NCBI RefSeq assembly: GCF_003597395.2
Contig: NC_133769.1
Location: 182,454,543-182,518,542, forward strand
Length of the DNA: 64,000 nucleotides
Origin: Chelonoidis abingdonii
Lineage: Eukaryota > Chordata > Testudines > Testudinidae
Direction: 5' to 3'
The notes under the pieces are model-generated. The model ran no database searches. It had not been told where the DNA came from and saw only the letters and a program-made list of their open reading frames with translations. Position 1 is the first letter of the stretch; the number at the start of each line of letters is the position of its first letter. Shown in pieces: positions 35,015 to 47,700 of this stretch. Position numbers and translations under genes: made by a program.

Positions 35015-35891
35015 TGTCATAAAGCATATCTAATTCTGAACCCTTAGCGTCCAAAATGTGGGTGCTGCATTAAACCTCCCAAGCTTAATTACCAGCTTAG
35101 ATCTGAAGTGCTGCCACCAGCCAGGAATTCCAGTGCCTGGCTCACTCTGGTCTCCCCACACCTTCCTGGGGACCCAAGATCAGATGCCCTGAGTCTCACA
35201 ACAAAGGGAAACAACCCTTCCCCTTGTTCCTCGTTACTTCTCCCAGGCTTCCCCTCCCTGATGGCCCTGGAAGATCACCCTGTTTCAATTCCTTGAAAGC
35301 CAACCAGAGAATCAGGTTCTCTCTAACTCTCACTCAGAGGTCCTGCAATGCAACTTTTGTAACTCTACACAAAGAATTTTCTCTTCCCCCCGTGCTCTTC
35401 CTCCCACAATTCCCTGGTGAGCGGCAGACACATCCCTGGAGCCCCAACAGAAAAAATCCAACAGGTCTTAAAAAGAAAGCTTTATATAAAAAAGAAGAAA
35501 AAATAAAATGGTCTTCTGTATCAGGTGACAATATACAGGGTTATTGGCTTAAAATAAAAAATGAAAAACAGCCTTATCAAAAAGAAATACAATTTAAAAC
35601 GTCCAGCAACTACACACAAGTAAATACAAAAAAACCCAATATAAGCCTCGTTGTCTTTCTACCTTTGTACTCACAACTGTGGAAACAGAAGATTAGAAAG
35701 CCTGGAAAGATAGTATCCCCTCAGAGACTAGAGAGCAACAGAGACGAGCAAAGAACACACACCCAAACTTCCCTCCCTGAGATTTTAAAAATATCTTGTT
35801 TCCTATTGGTCCTCTGGTCAGGTGTTTGGTTCCCTTTGTTAACCCTTTACAGGTAAAAGAAACATTAACCCTTAGCTATCTGTTTATGACA
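35015..35891 (-). mobile_element. 5' LTR of the gypsy element
   Basis: On the minus strand it starts TGTCATAAACAGATAGC and ends TTTATGACA, 877 bp. It carries GGGTTAATGTTTCTTTTACC near its start, shared in part with the LTRs at 25984, 55331 and 57152. A 210-codon plus-strand frame at 35224-35856 lies antisense to it and is not a gene. The gag region follows beyond a leader with basic and T-rich blocks. Confidence 0.82.
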
Positions 35892-36082
35892 CCCCTTATT
35901 AAACATTATTTCCTACGGAGAGACCAATATACCTGTACTCTCTTGTCTGGTGTCCATTAGCTTCCAGGGGATAATTTGTTTGTGATTTATACAGCCCTTA
36001 GTATAGGTGTCTGACCTTGCTTAACATTTCCCTTCTATTTGGTTTTCTCTTTTCTTCCTGTTTTTTTTTGGGAGTGGCGGGA
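35892..36082 (+). repeat. 191-bp direct repeat, right copy
   Basis: Matches 30805-30995. It begins directly at the outer end of the LTR. The native sequence continues past it to 36600 with no recognised feature. Confidence 0.9.
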
Positions 36083-36608
36083 GAGAGCTGTGGGATAGGG
36101 AGGAAAGCACTGCCCCTTGTGCCTGAGGCACTGCTACTGCTACTTTGGCAATGAGTCTGGAGCTTGTAACTGATGCTCCTCTTTCTTTGTGTCTACAGCT
36201 GTGCTGTCCTGGGGACACATCTTGGTCCCTTCTCTGCTCTGGAAGTACAAATAAGCTGGAAAGCTGGTGGGGTCTCACCCACTGATGATTCCCATGGCAT
36301 AGGGGAATCCTTGGGATTAGTACAACCATCTTTGTGACTCCAGTGATCTCTGGCACAAGGCTTGTGAATGGGAGGAAGGGAGTGCAGCTGGTGCATGTAC
36401 ACTCTCCAGTGCTCCTCTGCTACCAGATTGGTCTCATGCAGTTATGCACACCAGCTGCTCTAACTTCTGCTGGCAACAGGAACGATCTGTAGCCAGCCCC
36501 AGCATCAGCAGAATGGAAAGGTGGCTCAGCACCACCTTTGCTCCTTTGCTGCCCCCATCCACAGGTCTTGTGCCAAACATAGCATATTGGGAGATCTAGC
36601 CCTTAATG

Positions 36609-36942
36609 CAGTGGTTCCCAGACTTGTTCTGCTGCTTGTACAGGGAAAGCCCCTGGCAGGCTGGGCCAGTTAGTTTACCTGCCGCGTCTGCAAGTTCAGC
36701 CGATTGTTGCTCCCACTGGCTGCAGTTTGCTGCTGCAGGCCAATGGGGGCTGCAGGAAGAAGCAGACAGCATGTCCTTCGGCCCACACCACTTCCCACAG
36801 TCCCCAGTGGCCTGCAGCAGGGAACCGCGGGCAGTGGGAGCTGCGATCGGCCGAACCTGCAGACGCAGCAGGTAAACAAACCAGCCTGGCCCACCAGGGT
36901 ACTTACCCGGCACAAGCGGTGGAATAAGTTTGGGAACCACTG
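36609..36942. mobile_element. 334-bp nonautonomous hAT-like element
   Basis: Inverted ends CAGTGGTTCCCAGACTTG and AAGTTTGGGAACCACTG are flanked by exact CCTTAATG duplications (36601-36608 and 36943-36950). The interior is GC-rich and partly palindromic (GCTGCAGG/CCTGCAGC blocks). Frames of up to about 115 codons on both strands are shadows of this composition. Same family as 569-751 by its right end. Confidence 0.93.
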
Positions 36943-36950
36943 CCTTAATG

Positions 36951-37419
36951 TATTAACACATAAAGGGGCATGCCAGAATGTCCATGTTGCAGTATGATAA
37001 AGTGCTATGATCTGGTGTGGCAAACAAAGGAGAAAGCTGTGCAGAGCAATCTGAGCTGTTTAAAAGTGTTGGGCAATGTTCTGCTCTCGGCTACACCAAG
37101 GGAGTTACTCTGGATTTATATAGGTATAACAGAGCAGATATGATTCAATGGGACTAATCCCACTGTCGTAAATCAGTGTCACTCTGTTCAGAATGCAGAT
37201 AGAGTGACCACCATTTTTTAAAACAAAAACCAGTGATACCTTTTGGGTGCTTGTTCAAGGAACTGTGTCCAATGGATTTGATAGCTATGAATGGACAGTC
37301 AATGGAATTTCACCCTAGGATTTGTCATGCTCCACATGTCATGCCTACTGTTATGCATGCAGTTAATTTAGGAGAACAGTCACGTGGGCCAAGCTCAGAA
37401 GGAACTGGATGATTGGGTA
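36951..37419. other. Unassigned stretch
   Basis: A weak palindromic block near 37080-37200 resembles the short palindromic repeats at 49322; otherwise nothing recognised. Confidence 0.45.
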
Positions 37420-38450
37420 TTGATGAAAGTTATTATATAAATGCAAATTGTCGCAACCCTAAAGCTATGCTCAAACATGGCGTCTGTATGGCCAATTGTC
37501 GATCAAGGGGTCACATTGGTGCCGAGTGCAACACTGTAGTGCCGTGTGGTACCCTATGGTGCGGTGTGCAACGTTATAGTGCCGTGTGCCTATTCTCGAA
37601 CCTTCTGTCTGGTCAATTGTGGGTCAAGTTAGTGCCATGTGCAAAAGAGTAGGGTGTCGTGCGCAAAAAAGTAGTGAGCCGGGTGCAGATCCTGTTTATG
37701 TAAAGGGCACCAGCTCGGAACCTGGTTAGTGAAGGAGCTAGGGACCAATCAGACGCTGATACGAGTAAGAGTCTTCAAATAAAACTGTCTCGCACCAAAA
37801 ATGGCAGGAGTATTCGCGTGTTAGCTGAAAGGCCTGATCACCCTTTCAGCCAGGGTCTCCTCTGGATTTTGCCAGCTCGTGTCGTGTCGATTTTTTTTCT
37901 TCTGGATTACTTCTCACCAATTCGTCATGCCCTTGGTGTCTGCACTGCTGGTCAGCTGCACCTGGAGTGTGGTATGTGCATTTTGTTTTCTGTAAATACT
38001 CCATTCGCTCAGCCTCTTCCTTCCTTCTTTTTTCTTTCTTTCTCTCCCTTACTTGGTACAAAATTGTGTATACAGTATATGAAAGCCAAATTGTTGTATT
38101 GATTGCTATTGTGATTGGTTGGTGTATTTTACAATATTTGGTTAATGTGTGTACAGTTTACTTAGTTTTGTGTATCTGCTCTGGATTTTAGTAAGCAGTT
38201 GATTATAAATCGCTTGGTTTCTTGTTATTGGATGTAAATAGACTGTTTTGAGTTGTGTGTGGTCTTATGCTGATAGTATTTCTAGTTGATAAATTGCCTC
38301 TCCCCGGTCCGAGTTGTAACTTATCCCTGTTAATAAACAGCCACGTGGTTTGAAATTTCAATCTGTCACGTTTTAATTTTCCTCTCTCAATCAAATACTT
38401 GAACCTGCATTGGTCTCTGACACAAGTTATCATTAATAAATACAAAATAA
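37420..38450. mobile_element. LTR-like region, boundaries uncertain
   Basis: The region starts near TTATTATATAAATGC (TATA-like) and holds an imperfect repeat of TAGTGCCGTGTGCA-type units at 37520-37680. It carries AATAAA signals at about 37777 and 38332. The layout of promoter-like box, polyadenylation signals and T-rich stretches suggests a retroviral or retrotransposon LTR. No TG...CA ends with a duplication could be fixed and no coding sequence is attached. Confidence 0.35.
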
Positions 38451-41025
38451 AGAGACTGCGACCAAAGCTTAAATATAGAAAAGGAGAGGGACAAGAAACA
38501 TATTTGGCCTGAGTCTCATTTACACTTAAGTACCTTTATACTATTCTGGCAGCCATAAGAGAGTTTGGAAGTGGGCCTAAAGTGCTTTGCACCTGTTTTG
38601 AAGCATCATTATCTGGCCAGACAGGTATAATGGAACCATAGTGCAACCGACAATCGGGCAGCCCCATTATCATTAATAGTATTAACAGTAAGAGTCCATT
38701 AAAAATGCTAGATGTAATGGGAAAATACAGACAAACTGGTAAAAATATAATATGGCTCTTTAATCTGACCTCAGTTTTATACCAAACACTAGATATTGTT
38801 GTTTTACATGAGCAAACAGCCCTCCTGATTGCCCTAAGTGGCACTCCTTCTTCAATGTCTGCTATGGGGGCTTGCCAGGAGTGCAGAATTGCCAGTTCTG
38901 CCTTGGCTATGTCCTCTTCCTCCCTTCTCCAGTTCCCTCCTGTTCTGCTCCTGATCTACAACAGAATATGCCTCTGTCTAAAACTGTTGTGATGGTTTAG
39001 AGTTGACAGAGCCAGCTCTGTACTTTGTGACGAGGCTTTTGTCCCACATATATTTTCTGGACAGCCTTAGGCCTTATGCCTGCAGCTCATTTGCACCAGC
39101 CTACCTAGCAAAAGAGGCCATCAAGGACTGATGGATTGCGTCTCCAGTTCACACTGACATGTTCAAGTAGTACAGTCATTGTCATATCATACCTTTTGGT
39201 GACATAAACATTGCATACGTTGTTCACTCAGTAAAAAGTCTTACTATAACAATACAAAACAAAAACCACAGTCTGACAGGGAAAACTGTGACTGAAGGGA
39301 CGGCGTGGTCTGGAGGAAGAACAGCAGCAGTTTAGTAGCAAAGCCTTAGTCATGTTTCCTCCCCAGTTTTATTTTCCTCTCTTCAACAGTTCATGATGGA
39401 CAAGACACAAGAGACACAAGGAGGTTATTTCATGGTAGCCCATTGATTCTTGCCACAGCTGTAGTATTGCTTGTTTAATGGCATTATTATAGTAATTGAG
39501 CCACATTCTGCTCTCCTGTGTGCCAATGTAAATCTCAAATGGCTCCATTAATCTAAACAGAGTCACTGTGAATTTGCGCTTGTGCAACAGTGGAATTTGT
39601 CCAGTGTGCTATTTATTCTGTGGCTTTGATTTACCTTTTATTGGTGTGTATGTGCATTTTCACTACATATTTCCCTGTGTGTGTATCATAAGTAATTTAT
39701 TTATTTAAAAATACTAATTTTTGAGACCTGTTATTGGTTATCCTTAAAGTTATCATAGGTCTCCTAAGACACTGAAGTTTGTCACAAACAAATCATCTAA
39801 TACTTTAGCTGCTCCACATGTTGAACGCCCATAGACTTCGGTAGAATTTCATACACAAAACAGCTAGAGGGCTGGCCAAGTAGTTTGCTACTGATGAGAA
39901 CTGATTAGAAACGATACATTAAAATCAGCTAATTTATAGAAGGAGCTATGTGATCATAAATCATACTACTTTTATATATTCTTTTATATAGGGAATACCT
40001 TCATATGTCAATTTAATAAATCACTCTGGCTTTTACATTGCTTTCCTTAACAATAGGTAAAAATGTGCTGGGGTGAGGGGAAATTTTGATGCTTTTTTCC
40101 CCCTTGCTTCTGTAGGAGCATCATGTATCACAGATTCTAATATATATAAAGATATACCAATCAACGCATTGTTCCTGGAACAAATTTATTGTCAAGAACC
40201 CCCTTCCACTTTTGCTGGTTTACTTCTCAGTTTCTTTACATATTTATTAGTTTTTTATAGGGGATACTTAGGATATAATTTAAAAATAAAACAATACATA
40301 TTTTCTACTTTTTTCCTACCATCAAACACATTAAGGAGTACATTTTCTGTTTGGTGTGCAGGGAGTTAGGTATGCAACTTCCATTAATAATGAACCATGC
40401 AGAAAATTTACCCTTGAGAGGTATATGAAGAGGTATCACAAACATTCATCATTCAAGATGTCCAGCGTATCTGAACTTTTCAAGAATCACAAGATATATT
40501 AAAGTTATCCTTTCACCTTGAAATACGTGGGTGGAATTTGTCTGATCCACCTTTACTTATTTAGAAGATTTTTCATTCAGCAGGATAAGGGAAGTTTCTT
40601 ACTCTTCCATAGTACCTTTATAATACTGGGGTTTTTATTGTGAGTCATGGTGGGGCAGTACGTGGCTCTAACTTGTTAAAAGTGGCTTAATAATAGAGTT
40701 TACTTGAAGATGTCGTATAGCTCTGTTTTTCGGGTAAGTCTTCTGCCTATTATTGCTGCTGCCATGGTGCAAGTCTGAAGACTATCAGGGAGCCTTTAAC
40801 CTCTGCATCCATAACTACACAGAGCCACAGTCTCTCCTGTTGCTGCCAGGAAATGTGGCTGTAGTACTTCACCATTATGGGGAGGTGGTTAAGACCTGTG
40901 CAATCCTGTTGCCTGGAACCATTTGCTCTGCACATCTTTTTTTTTTTTTTTAAAAGCCTGTGCTTACTGCTTTTCTTTCTCTACCTCTTTTAGATTTTTT
41001 AATCTATTTACCTAATTTAGGGCCC
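38451..41025. other. Unassigned AT-rich stretch
   Basis: No gene or clear repeat recognised. A T-run lies at 40938-40951. Confidence 0.5.
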
Positions 41026-41137
41026 AATCCCACAAACCTTTAAACTCATACTTAACTTTTTTTCCAATAACTTCAGTGGGACTACTCACAGTAACAAAGT
41101 TAAGCATGTGTCTAAGTGTTTGCAGGACCTAGGTTTT
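41026..41137. repeat. Short palindromic interspersed repeat
   Basis: The arms are imperfect inverted repeats (GGGCCCAATCCCACAAACC ... TGTTTGCAGGACCTAGG) around CAGTGGGACTACTC. I recognise this as a frequent turtle palindromic repeat, probably a very short DNA element. Confidence 0.65.
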
Positions 41138-42299
41138 TAGGTTTGTAGTGCTTATCTGACAACTCCATCATATTAGCAGGTGATGATTCTACTAGAGAAA
41201 GTTAACTCTGTTTTGTTCGTTCACAGCTGCAGGTGGCTCACTATTCAACTTGGATGTATGGGAAATGGGAGTAGCTGTTTTAAAGAGAAGTGCCTATGGG
41301 AATAGATTAAGCAGTCCTCAGAAATGGGATAAAGTCTATAGTGTTTCATGCTAGTTCCTTTTATGAAAAGAATGGATTCCTGGAAAGGAGTCAGTTTTAT
41401 TTATTACAACTTATATGGATTGTATTTGGGCAGGGGAGGGGAAATCTATAATATCTAAGGGCTGAATAAGATTGTTAGCCTAATATTGAAGGAGTTAATG
41501 GTGAGAGAAGAAAGGCTAGATAGCTGGTTTGATTTTGAGTGAGTTAGGACTTCATGTTATGCCTCTCCTATTTGGTTTGATTTTAAACCATAATGGCTAG
41601 GAGGCATGTGCACATAAGAGATGTGCTAACTTTGATGTTGCCATGGGATGGTTGCACAAAGGATTAGTTCTGGGCGCAGAGTCAAGGGAACTGGGGATTA
41701 TGGAAGAGCTTTCTACTAGCATTGATATGGCCTGGTTAACCTTAACTATAGATTGTGATGGTTTTTTTGCTCTCTTTCTGATGATAGGATGTTTGAGTTC
41801 TAAGCTGCAAACATTTCTCTATCCTAGTATTAACTTGCTGTGGTCCTGATGGACCTTTTTCCCCCTGCTTTTAGATCCCTGACATGGCTAGCAGAAGGAG
41901 ATGAGGCAAAGAGGGAGGTACTTAGGAATAAGTTTTGAGCTGACTAAGGCATAACGGATTTATGTGTGGGTAATCTTGCTTGCTGAAAGCCAACCAGGAG
42001 TACCTGGCTCCATTATGAATTGGGATTGATAATGTTTTGCTTAGGGAGCATCAGTTGCCAACATTTGCCTCATTTCAACGGACACTGTTCACTTTAGTCC
42101 CAAATTTACCAGTGTTCCACACAACTCTGATCATTTCTCATTTTTATTAGAACTATTTACATCAGAGAGAGAAGAAAACACAGAACATTTATTTACAGTC
42201 AAGAAATGAATCCCACAGCATTTGCGTGCGTGTGTCCCTCATTCTAGGTTATCACACACTATGTTCTAGATGTATACCCTGGCAGGATGATGGGTATGG
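41138..42299. other. Unassigned stretch
   Basis: No feature recognised. Confidence 0.5.
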
Positions 42300-42760
42300 T
42301 TGCCATTTCCCTTTAAACTTGCTGTGGTTGGACCCTGGCTAAAGAAACCACTATTTGATTTTAATAGCCTCGTCAGCTATCATCCAGTCTTTCGCCTCCC
42401 TTTCTTGGGGAAGATAACTGGGAAGCATATACCAGGCTATCTCCAGCAACAACTAATTTCTTCCATTTAACTGCATTACTAACAGTCCAGCTGAAGACCT
42501 GGAAATGGCAAGGGGGCTTTGTTTCTGATAGAGGTCAGATGTCTCCTGCTAACCTAGATTATTGGTACTGTTAAATATTAGTCATTTGTTGACAACCTCT
42601 GCATGAGCTAGAAGGATGGAAGAAGTTGCTTTGAGGAGATTTCATTCTTTCTTTTGGGAGAGAGCTGCTCTGAAAAAGGACTCTAGAAAAGACTAGTGAC
42701 ACCGAACAACTCAAACCTGACGTTTACCTTATAAACTGATCCTTCCTGGCTGTTCTCCTT
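42300..42760 (+). pseudogene. L2-like LINE reverse transcriptase relic
   Basis: A plus-strand frame reads WLKKPLFDFNSLVSYHPV then FRLPFLGKITGKHIPGYLQQ near 42330-42450. This matches the N-terminal RT motif of L2-type LINEs (LxxYRPVSNLPFLxKxxEK). Further on, near 42635-42660, FHSFLLGE corresponds to the WFxSFL motif. Frameshifts and stops are frequent. Both ends are truncated. Confidence 0.6.
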
Positions 42761-45700
42761 CAGACCTCAACAGTAAGTAACAGATGGGAATTCGTAATGC
42801 CACATAAGTCCCTGAATTCTGTGCAGGCCTTTATGTGCAATGAAAATGATCCCCAAGTTGCTCCTCAGATTCCAGCTCATCTTTTTGAAGCAACAGCACA
42901 ATAATACCATGACTGTCTGCAGACAGCAGATTAGTCTGAGCAATGCTTTCTTCTCCTGCTTTACTGAGTTACAGAAATCTGCACATGCTCAGTGAGCCTC
43001 AGTGAACAGAAGGGAGGACTAAACAAGACAGGCATATAACAGTTAGCAGTTACACTGCCTGTAATCATAGCAGTTTTAACAGATGGGTTTCATAGTATTA
43101 TGCTGTGTTGCTAAAAAGTTGGCACATCATCCCAAGGATTGTTACATTTCAGTGTTGACTGAACAAATTCCTCTGTTCAGTAGGTGTGTGTGTATATATA
43201 TAAACACATTACCTTTGTGAAGGAGACAACTGTGTGAAAAGTCAGAGTTGACAACTCTTATGCTATTATCACAAATCTCCTGGTATTAGGTTGTGTTTTT
43301 TTTAAATTTTATTTCTATTTAATCAAACTTCAGACCTGTACTGGTCACTGGCCAAGACTGTTTAAAAACCCTAAGCAAAGTCCCGAGCGTTCCAGATCCT
43401 AGTCAATTTATCCCAAAACAGCTGACAAAGCTATGAAAAAATGTTGGCTTCTTGCCAATAGCAGCCATTGCTGGGGATGAGCAGGAGCCATAAGGCTTCA
43501 TGTGTTTTCCCTCTCCCTGCCGGCTCTACCTTCTGTTAGGCCTCTGAGAGCGGAGTGGAGGGCAGTAGAAGCAACAGCTAAAGGCAGCCCTAGAGGTAAC
43601 AGCTGCCTGTCTTGCTCCTCCAGTCAGTGAAAGGGAAGGAAATAGCTCATTGCATCTTCTGGGACTGAGGGAATGAGAGTCATGGGAATAGTGGGGAATG
43701 TGGAATACCCTGGGGTATAGTCTGAGGGCATAATGGACTCCAGGCCCACTACTTATTAGGAAAACTGGTCCTGGAAACTCTTTTTACAATGCTGACAACT
43801 ATGCTGATATCCAGCAGCAACCTTGTGAAATTTGATCTTTATGCAAATAGCTACATCTCCCATGACTTTCAATGAGACTGAAACCAGGCTGCCATCAGTT
43901 AGGAGGGCTGCCATTTCTCTGTTTTTACATGCAGAACTGAGGTTGCCCCTCACACAGATTGGAAACAGTGAGAGATGGTGGGCATGAAACTGAAATGAGG
44001 CTTCTGAGACTATGCCCTATAGTTTGGAAACTGGACAAGAAACTGAGGGATGGAGAATTGGGTTTCAGGAAGGGATTGAGGGGGAAATGTGAGGTGCAGA
44101 AAGACTCATGAAGGAGTACAGGAATGTTTGGATGGGAACCAGAGAGAGAATGAGGGGTAAGAGGGAAGATGTCAGCTCTACTAATCCCCCTGCCACCCCT
44201 CAGCAGTAACATGTCACACTTTAAGCTCCCTCCTGTCCTCCACATTCCTTTGCAACCAGTTCCATCTTCCTCCAGCACCTCCTGCTTTCTCTGGACAATT
44301 TCCTGTCTAGTTTCCAAACCACAGAACACAGTGCAAAGCATGTTCTTGGATGCCAGTCTGGTTTGAGTTCCATTGAATATAATTGGCGATCACAACAATT
44401 TTGCATAAAGGGAAAAATTCAGAAAATTTTTTCTGGAGATCATGAGACGTTTTCAAAATTGCGTAACATTGGAAGAATTAGCAGCATTGGATAGATCAAT
44501 TTTCTTGAAAAGGACCAGAAATACGTGAAACATGGCAACCATGATGGCATTGATGGTTGAAACTCTAAAAATGATCACATTGAATTGATCAAGTCCGGAA
44601 GTCAAACACTCAATTTCATTTCATTTTAGATAAAGAGAATTAGATAGCAAGTAGCAATTGGCAGCTATTGTTTATTTTACATAGCCTAAGGGGAGCAATG
44701 AATGTACACAAGAGCCTTGATCCTTCACTGAGCTTCACAAAGGTGGAACACAGTACTTCTCTCTCTCTCTCTCTCTCTCTCTAGATTCAGTTCACTGAGG
44801 CTTTGTGTGGGCACTGGGTTCACTTGCATAGAGCTCAATGCAGGATAAAGACCAAAGTCATTTGTTGGAGGTCACATGAGGGAGCTGGTGACCCTGATCC
44901 TGATTCTGCACTGAGCCTGGTGAAAGCAGATCCCTGTGTCTGAGTGAAGCCTCTTTAAAGTCTATAGGGCTCAGTACAGGGAGTGAGGTCATTTATAGGA
45001 CTGGGGCTAATTTTTGAGATTTCTTGGTCATGTAATCTTCCAGCTGTATTATCTTTATGCCAAATCCTGCAGTTTCATTGAAGTTTTGCTTAAGGAAAGA
45101 CTACAAGAACAAAGCCCAAACATCTTTTTGGGGTTTTTTAAGTCCTAGGTTACATATGATTGGATCGCTAATCTTAAAATAGCTAGAAAACTAACACTGG
45201 AATAATTAGAATGTTGGGATAAATAGCTAGTATATTTTAACTAGACATTTTCCTTTTAATTAGGAATATAATTTATTCTTAACTAGAAAATTAATTAAAA
45301 TAAATGTTGTTTTTCATGTGGAAAAAGTACAAAATTAAAATGCCATGTAACATATTTATTTTATATAAAACACAAGCACAGTGTTGTATGGAGAGGGTTG
45401 TGGGGTGGCAGGGAGGGAATCGCCATCTGTGATATACTCACCCTTTGCTATTGGAAATCATGTTTGACTTTTTTGTAATTTAGTTGTCCCAAAAGAGAAT
45501 TATTATCTCTTGCCAAGTGAAAATTTACTGAGAGAGAAAATAAGAGGCAAAGCTCCAAAAAGGAAGTAATGAAAAGGAGAGACTCATCATTCCAAATTGA
45601 CAAGAAAACTGTAAGAATAAATCAGGGAAATCAGGCATTATGTGGTAACTGTTTGGCAATTTTATGCTTCTTTACACCTGTTATTAATTGAATGACAATT

Positions 45701-46986
45701 CCTATTTACAGTGGGAGAGCCAAGTCATTTTGACATAGAATGAAAGATCCTTGCAGTAAAGAACAGCTAAAGATATCGTGCTAAAGATTAGCTGGTAATT
45801 TAAAGAATAACTTGAACTCAGAAAGCAGGTTGCTTTTTGTGGCAGAGTTCTTCCTTCAATGCAGGGTCATTAAAAATTAGTAAGAAGATTTTAGCTTCCA
45901 CCTGGGACTTTAGCTTTCACTGTAGCTGAAATCCAGACACACACTGTTTGACAGCCTGACCAAATCAGCAGTGTCGCAACAGGAATGGGAGCATAGAGGA
46001 GCAAAGGTTTTTAATACCTTACACACGTACTGGTGAACAAAAATACCCACGGTGACATATATAAGTTGAATATCTTCAATATGAATGATTTCCAACTAAG
46101 TTAATAATACGGCTGGCAAAACTTGAACAATAGTTTTGAGCACATGTATGCTTAATTTTATCACACCTAAATCTTTGAGGACTCTTACATTTCATAGTGT
46201 ATTGTTGGAAAATACTGAAATCTTTGATGTTACATTACATGAAAATGTCAAATTTTATGCTGTATGTACATCGGTGTATTGTGCTTGTTATAACCATACA
46301 ATACAATCCACTCATAAAGCTAATATGCATTAATAGAACATTAGCTTTGACAATCAACTTATATTAAATAACTAAGACTTCTTCCCCTGAGTGATCACTT
46401 TGTATTTTAGAGAACCTGTGATATAGAGTCATGTACAATATTTCATAATACAGCAGTCTTTCCATCAGTTCAGGTTAAACTTTTGCCCACATTTTCAGTA
46501 AGTAATATCCCTTACTTTCAGAAAAACCTTGGATTCTGTTTCTGCTTTAGTTTGTATCTCTTTCTGCTGCTGCTTCTAGATAACATCTGTTTTTGCTCTA
46601 TCAACAGTTGTTTTGGTGTCCTATTTTTCTGCATTTGGACTTATTTATTTATCTATCATATGATTTCCTCAAGAGAAATGGGGCTTTTATGAGGTGGTAT
46701 TCTTAAATGATTTTCATTTCATGGATACATTCTTCCACACAGCATTTTCAAAGGACTAAGGTTGCTCTGTAAGTCTAACAGTTGTTCTAGGTTTCAGCCT
46801 TACCCTGGTATACAGTAACTGCTTTGTTTACTCTGAAAAGTGCTAAGCTTTTAGCACCTCTTTTCATGATAGCTGTTTTCTTTTGCTCGATCAAAATATG
46901 AAGGAACCATGTGGGCCTGGTGATGTCCAAATACCCATGTTAGGCTATGCATATTTTATATATTTACTATCTATATATATTCACTG
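42761..46986. other. Unassigned AT-rich stretch with a CT microsatellite
   Basis: A (CT) run lies at 44758-44782. Frames such as 43925-44341 minus (138 codons) show no domain or codon signature I can support. No RNA gene seen. Confidence 0.5.
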
Positions 46987-47700
46987 TTGATCTGGCAGTG
47001 TTGTCCCCATCTTGATTCACTCTGGAATATCTTAAAGTGTTATGGTATGCCAACTAAAATAAGTAACATCATCAAGGGTTTATATCAAAATGCAGTATGC
47101 ACAGTTAAAGTAAATGTCAATTTGAACAAAAGATGTAATATAAATACAGGTGTTGAACAAGGGTGCATTATTTCACCTTTCCAGTTTGGCATTGCCATTG
47201 TCATAACTATGAGAAAGTACAGAAGGATTCAATACAGGCACTGCATGATTTAACAGCACACTAGAAGAAGATTTAGATTTTACTGATGACATAGCTTTAT
47301 GTGACAGCTCAATCAACATTCAAAGACCAAAAGACTGTCCAGCATCACAAAAAGAAGATGGGATAAATAATCACTGATGGAGAAAAAAATAATCACTTAT
47401 GGAGAAAAAAAACTAAAAAAAAATCTAATAAGAACGCTAGCAACTCCCAAATCAAGCATTTTATTAGAAGGCAAAGGAATACAAGAGGTGACTCAGTTCA
47501 CATGCTGGCAGTTATGTGCAAGGCAGAGGGGGATGTTCAGAAGGAAAGTCACAAATTGGCAAGGTAGCAGCTGAATTCACCGGCATAGACAAAATTTGGT
47601 AAATGGAAATCTACAACTTAATGACTAACCTATGGATTTTCAACTCAGATGTAATTTCTATCTCAACCTATGGTACAGAGATGTCGAAATGCCTTCAAAA
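46987..47700 (+). pseudogene. RTE-type LINE reverse transcriptase relic
   Basis: The plus-strand frame 46987-47253 includes LDSLWNILKCYGMPTKISNI, IKGLYQNAVCTVKVN and NTGVEQGCIISPFQFGIAI, the central RT motifs of RTE-clade LINEs. The catalytic box follows at about 47272-47298 in another frame as EDLDFTDDIAL (for FADD). EGKGIQEVTQFTCW near 47470 matches the later GxxLxxVxxFxYLG motif and the end of the relic reads IFNSD near 47638. Both ends are missing and the frame is broken. Confidence 0.8.

Larger units (their letters stand above)
30996..35891 (-). mobile_element. Ty3/gypsy element, one LTR, integrase before RT
   Basis: Minus-strand order, right to left: LTR (35015-35891), gag, integrase, then the N-terminal part of reverse transcriptase, at which the element stops (30996). 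The normal gypsy order has RT and RNase H before integrase. Integrase first is known for Gmr1-like elements. The rest of RT, RNase H and the second LTR are missing. Frames are long but broken. Known roles: gag packages RNA, integrase joins cDNA to the target, RT copies the RNA. The whole is flanked by 191-bp direct repeats and not by a short integrase duplication. Confidence 0.85.

Noticed and set aside
35224..35856. 210-codon plus-strand reading frame
   Set aside because: It lies antisense within the gypsy LTR at 35015-35891.
36596..37023. Overlapping frames on both strands, some over 110 codons
   Set aside because: All fall on or across the 334-bp hAT element with defined TIRs and duplications.
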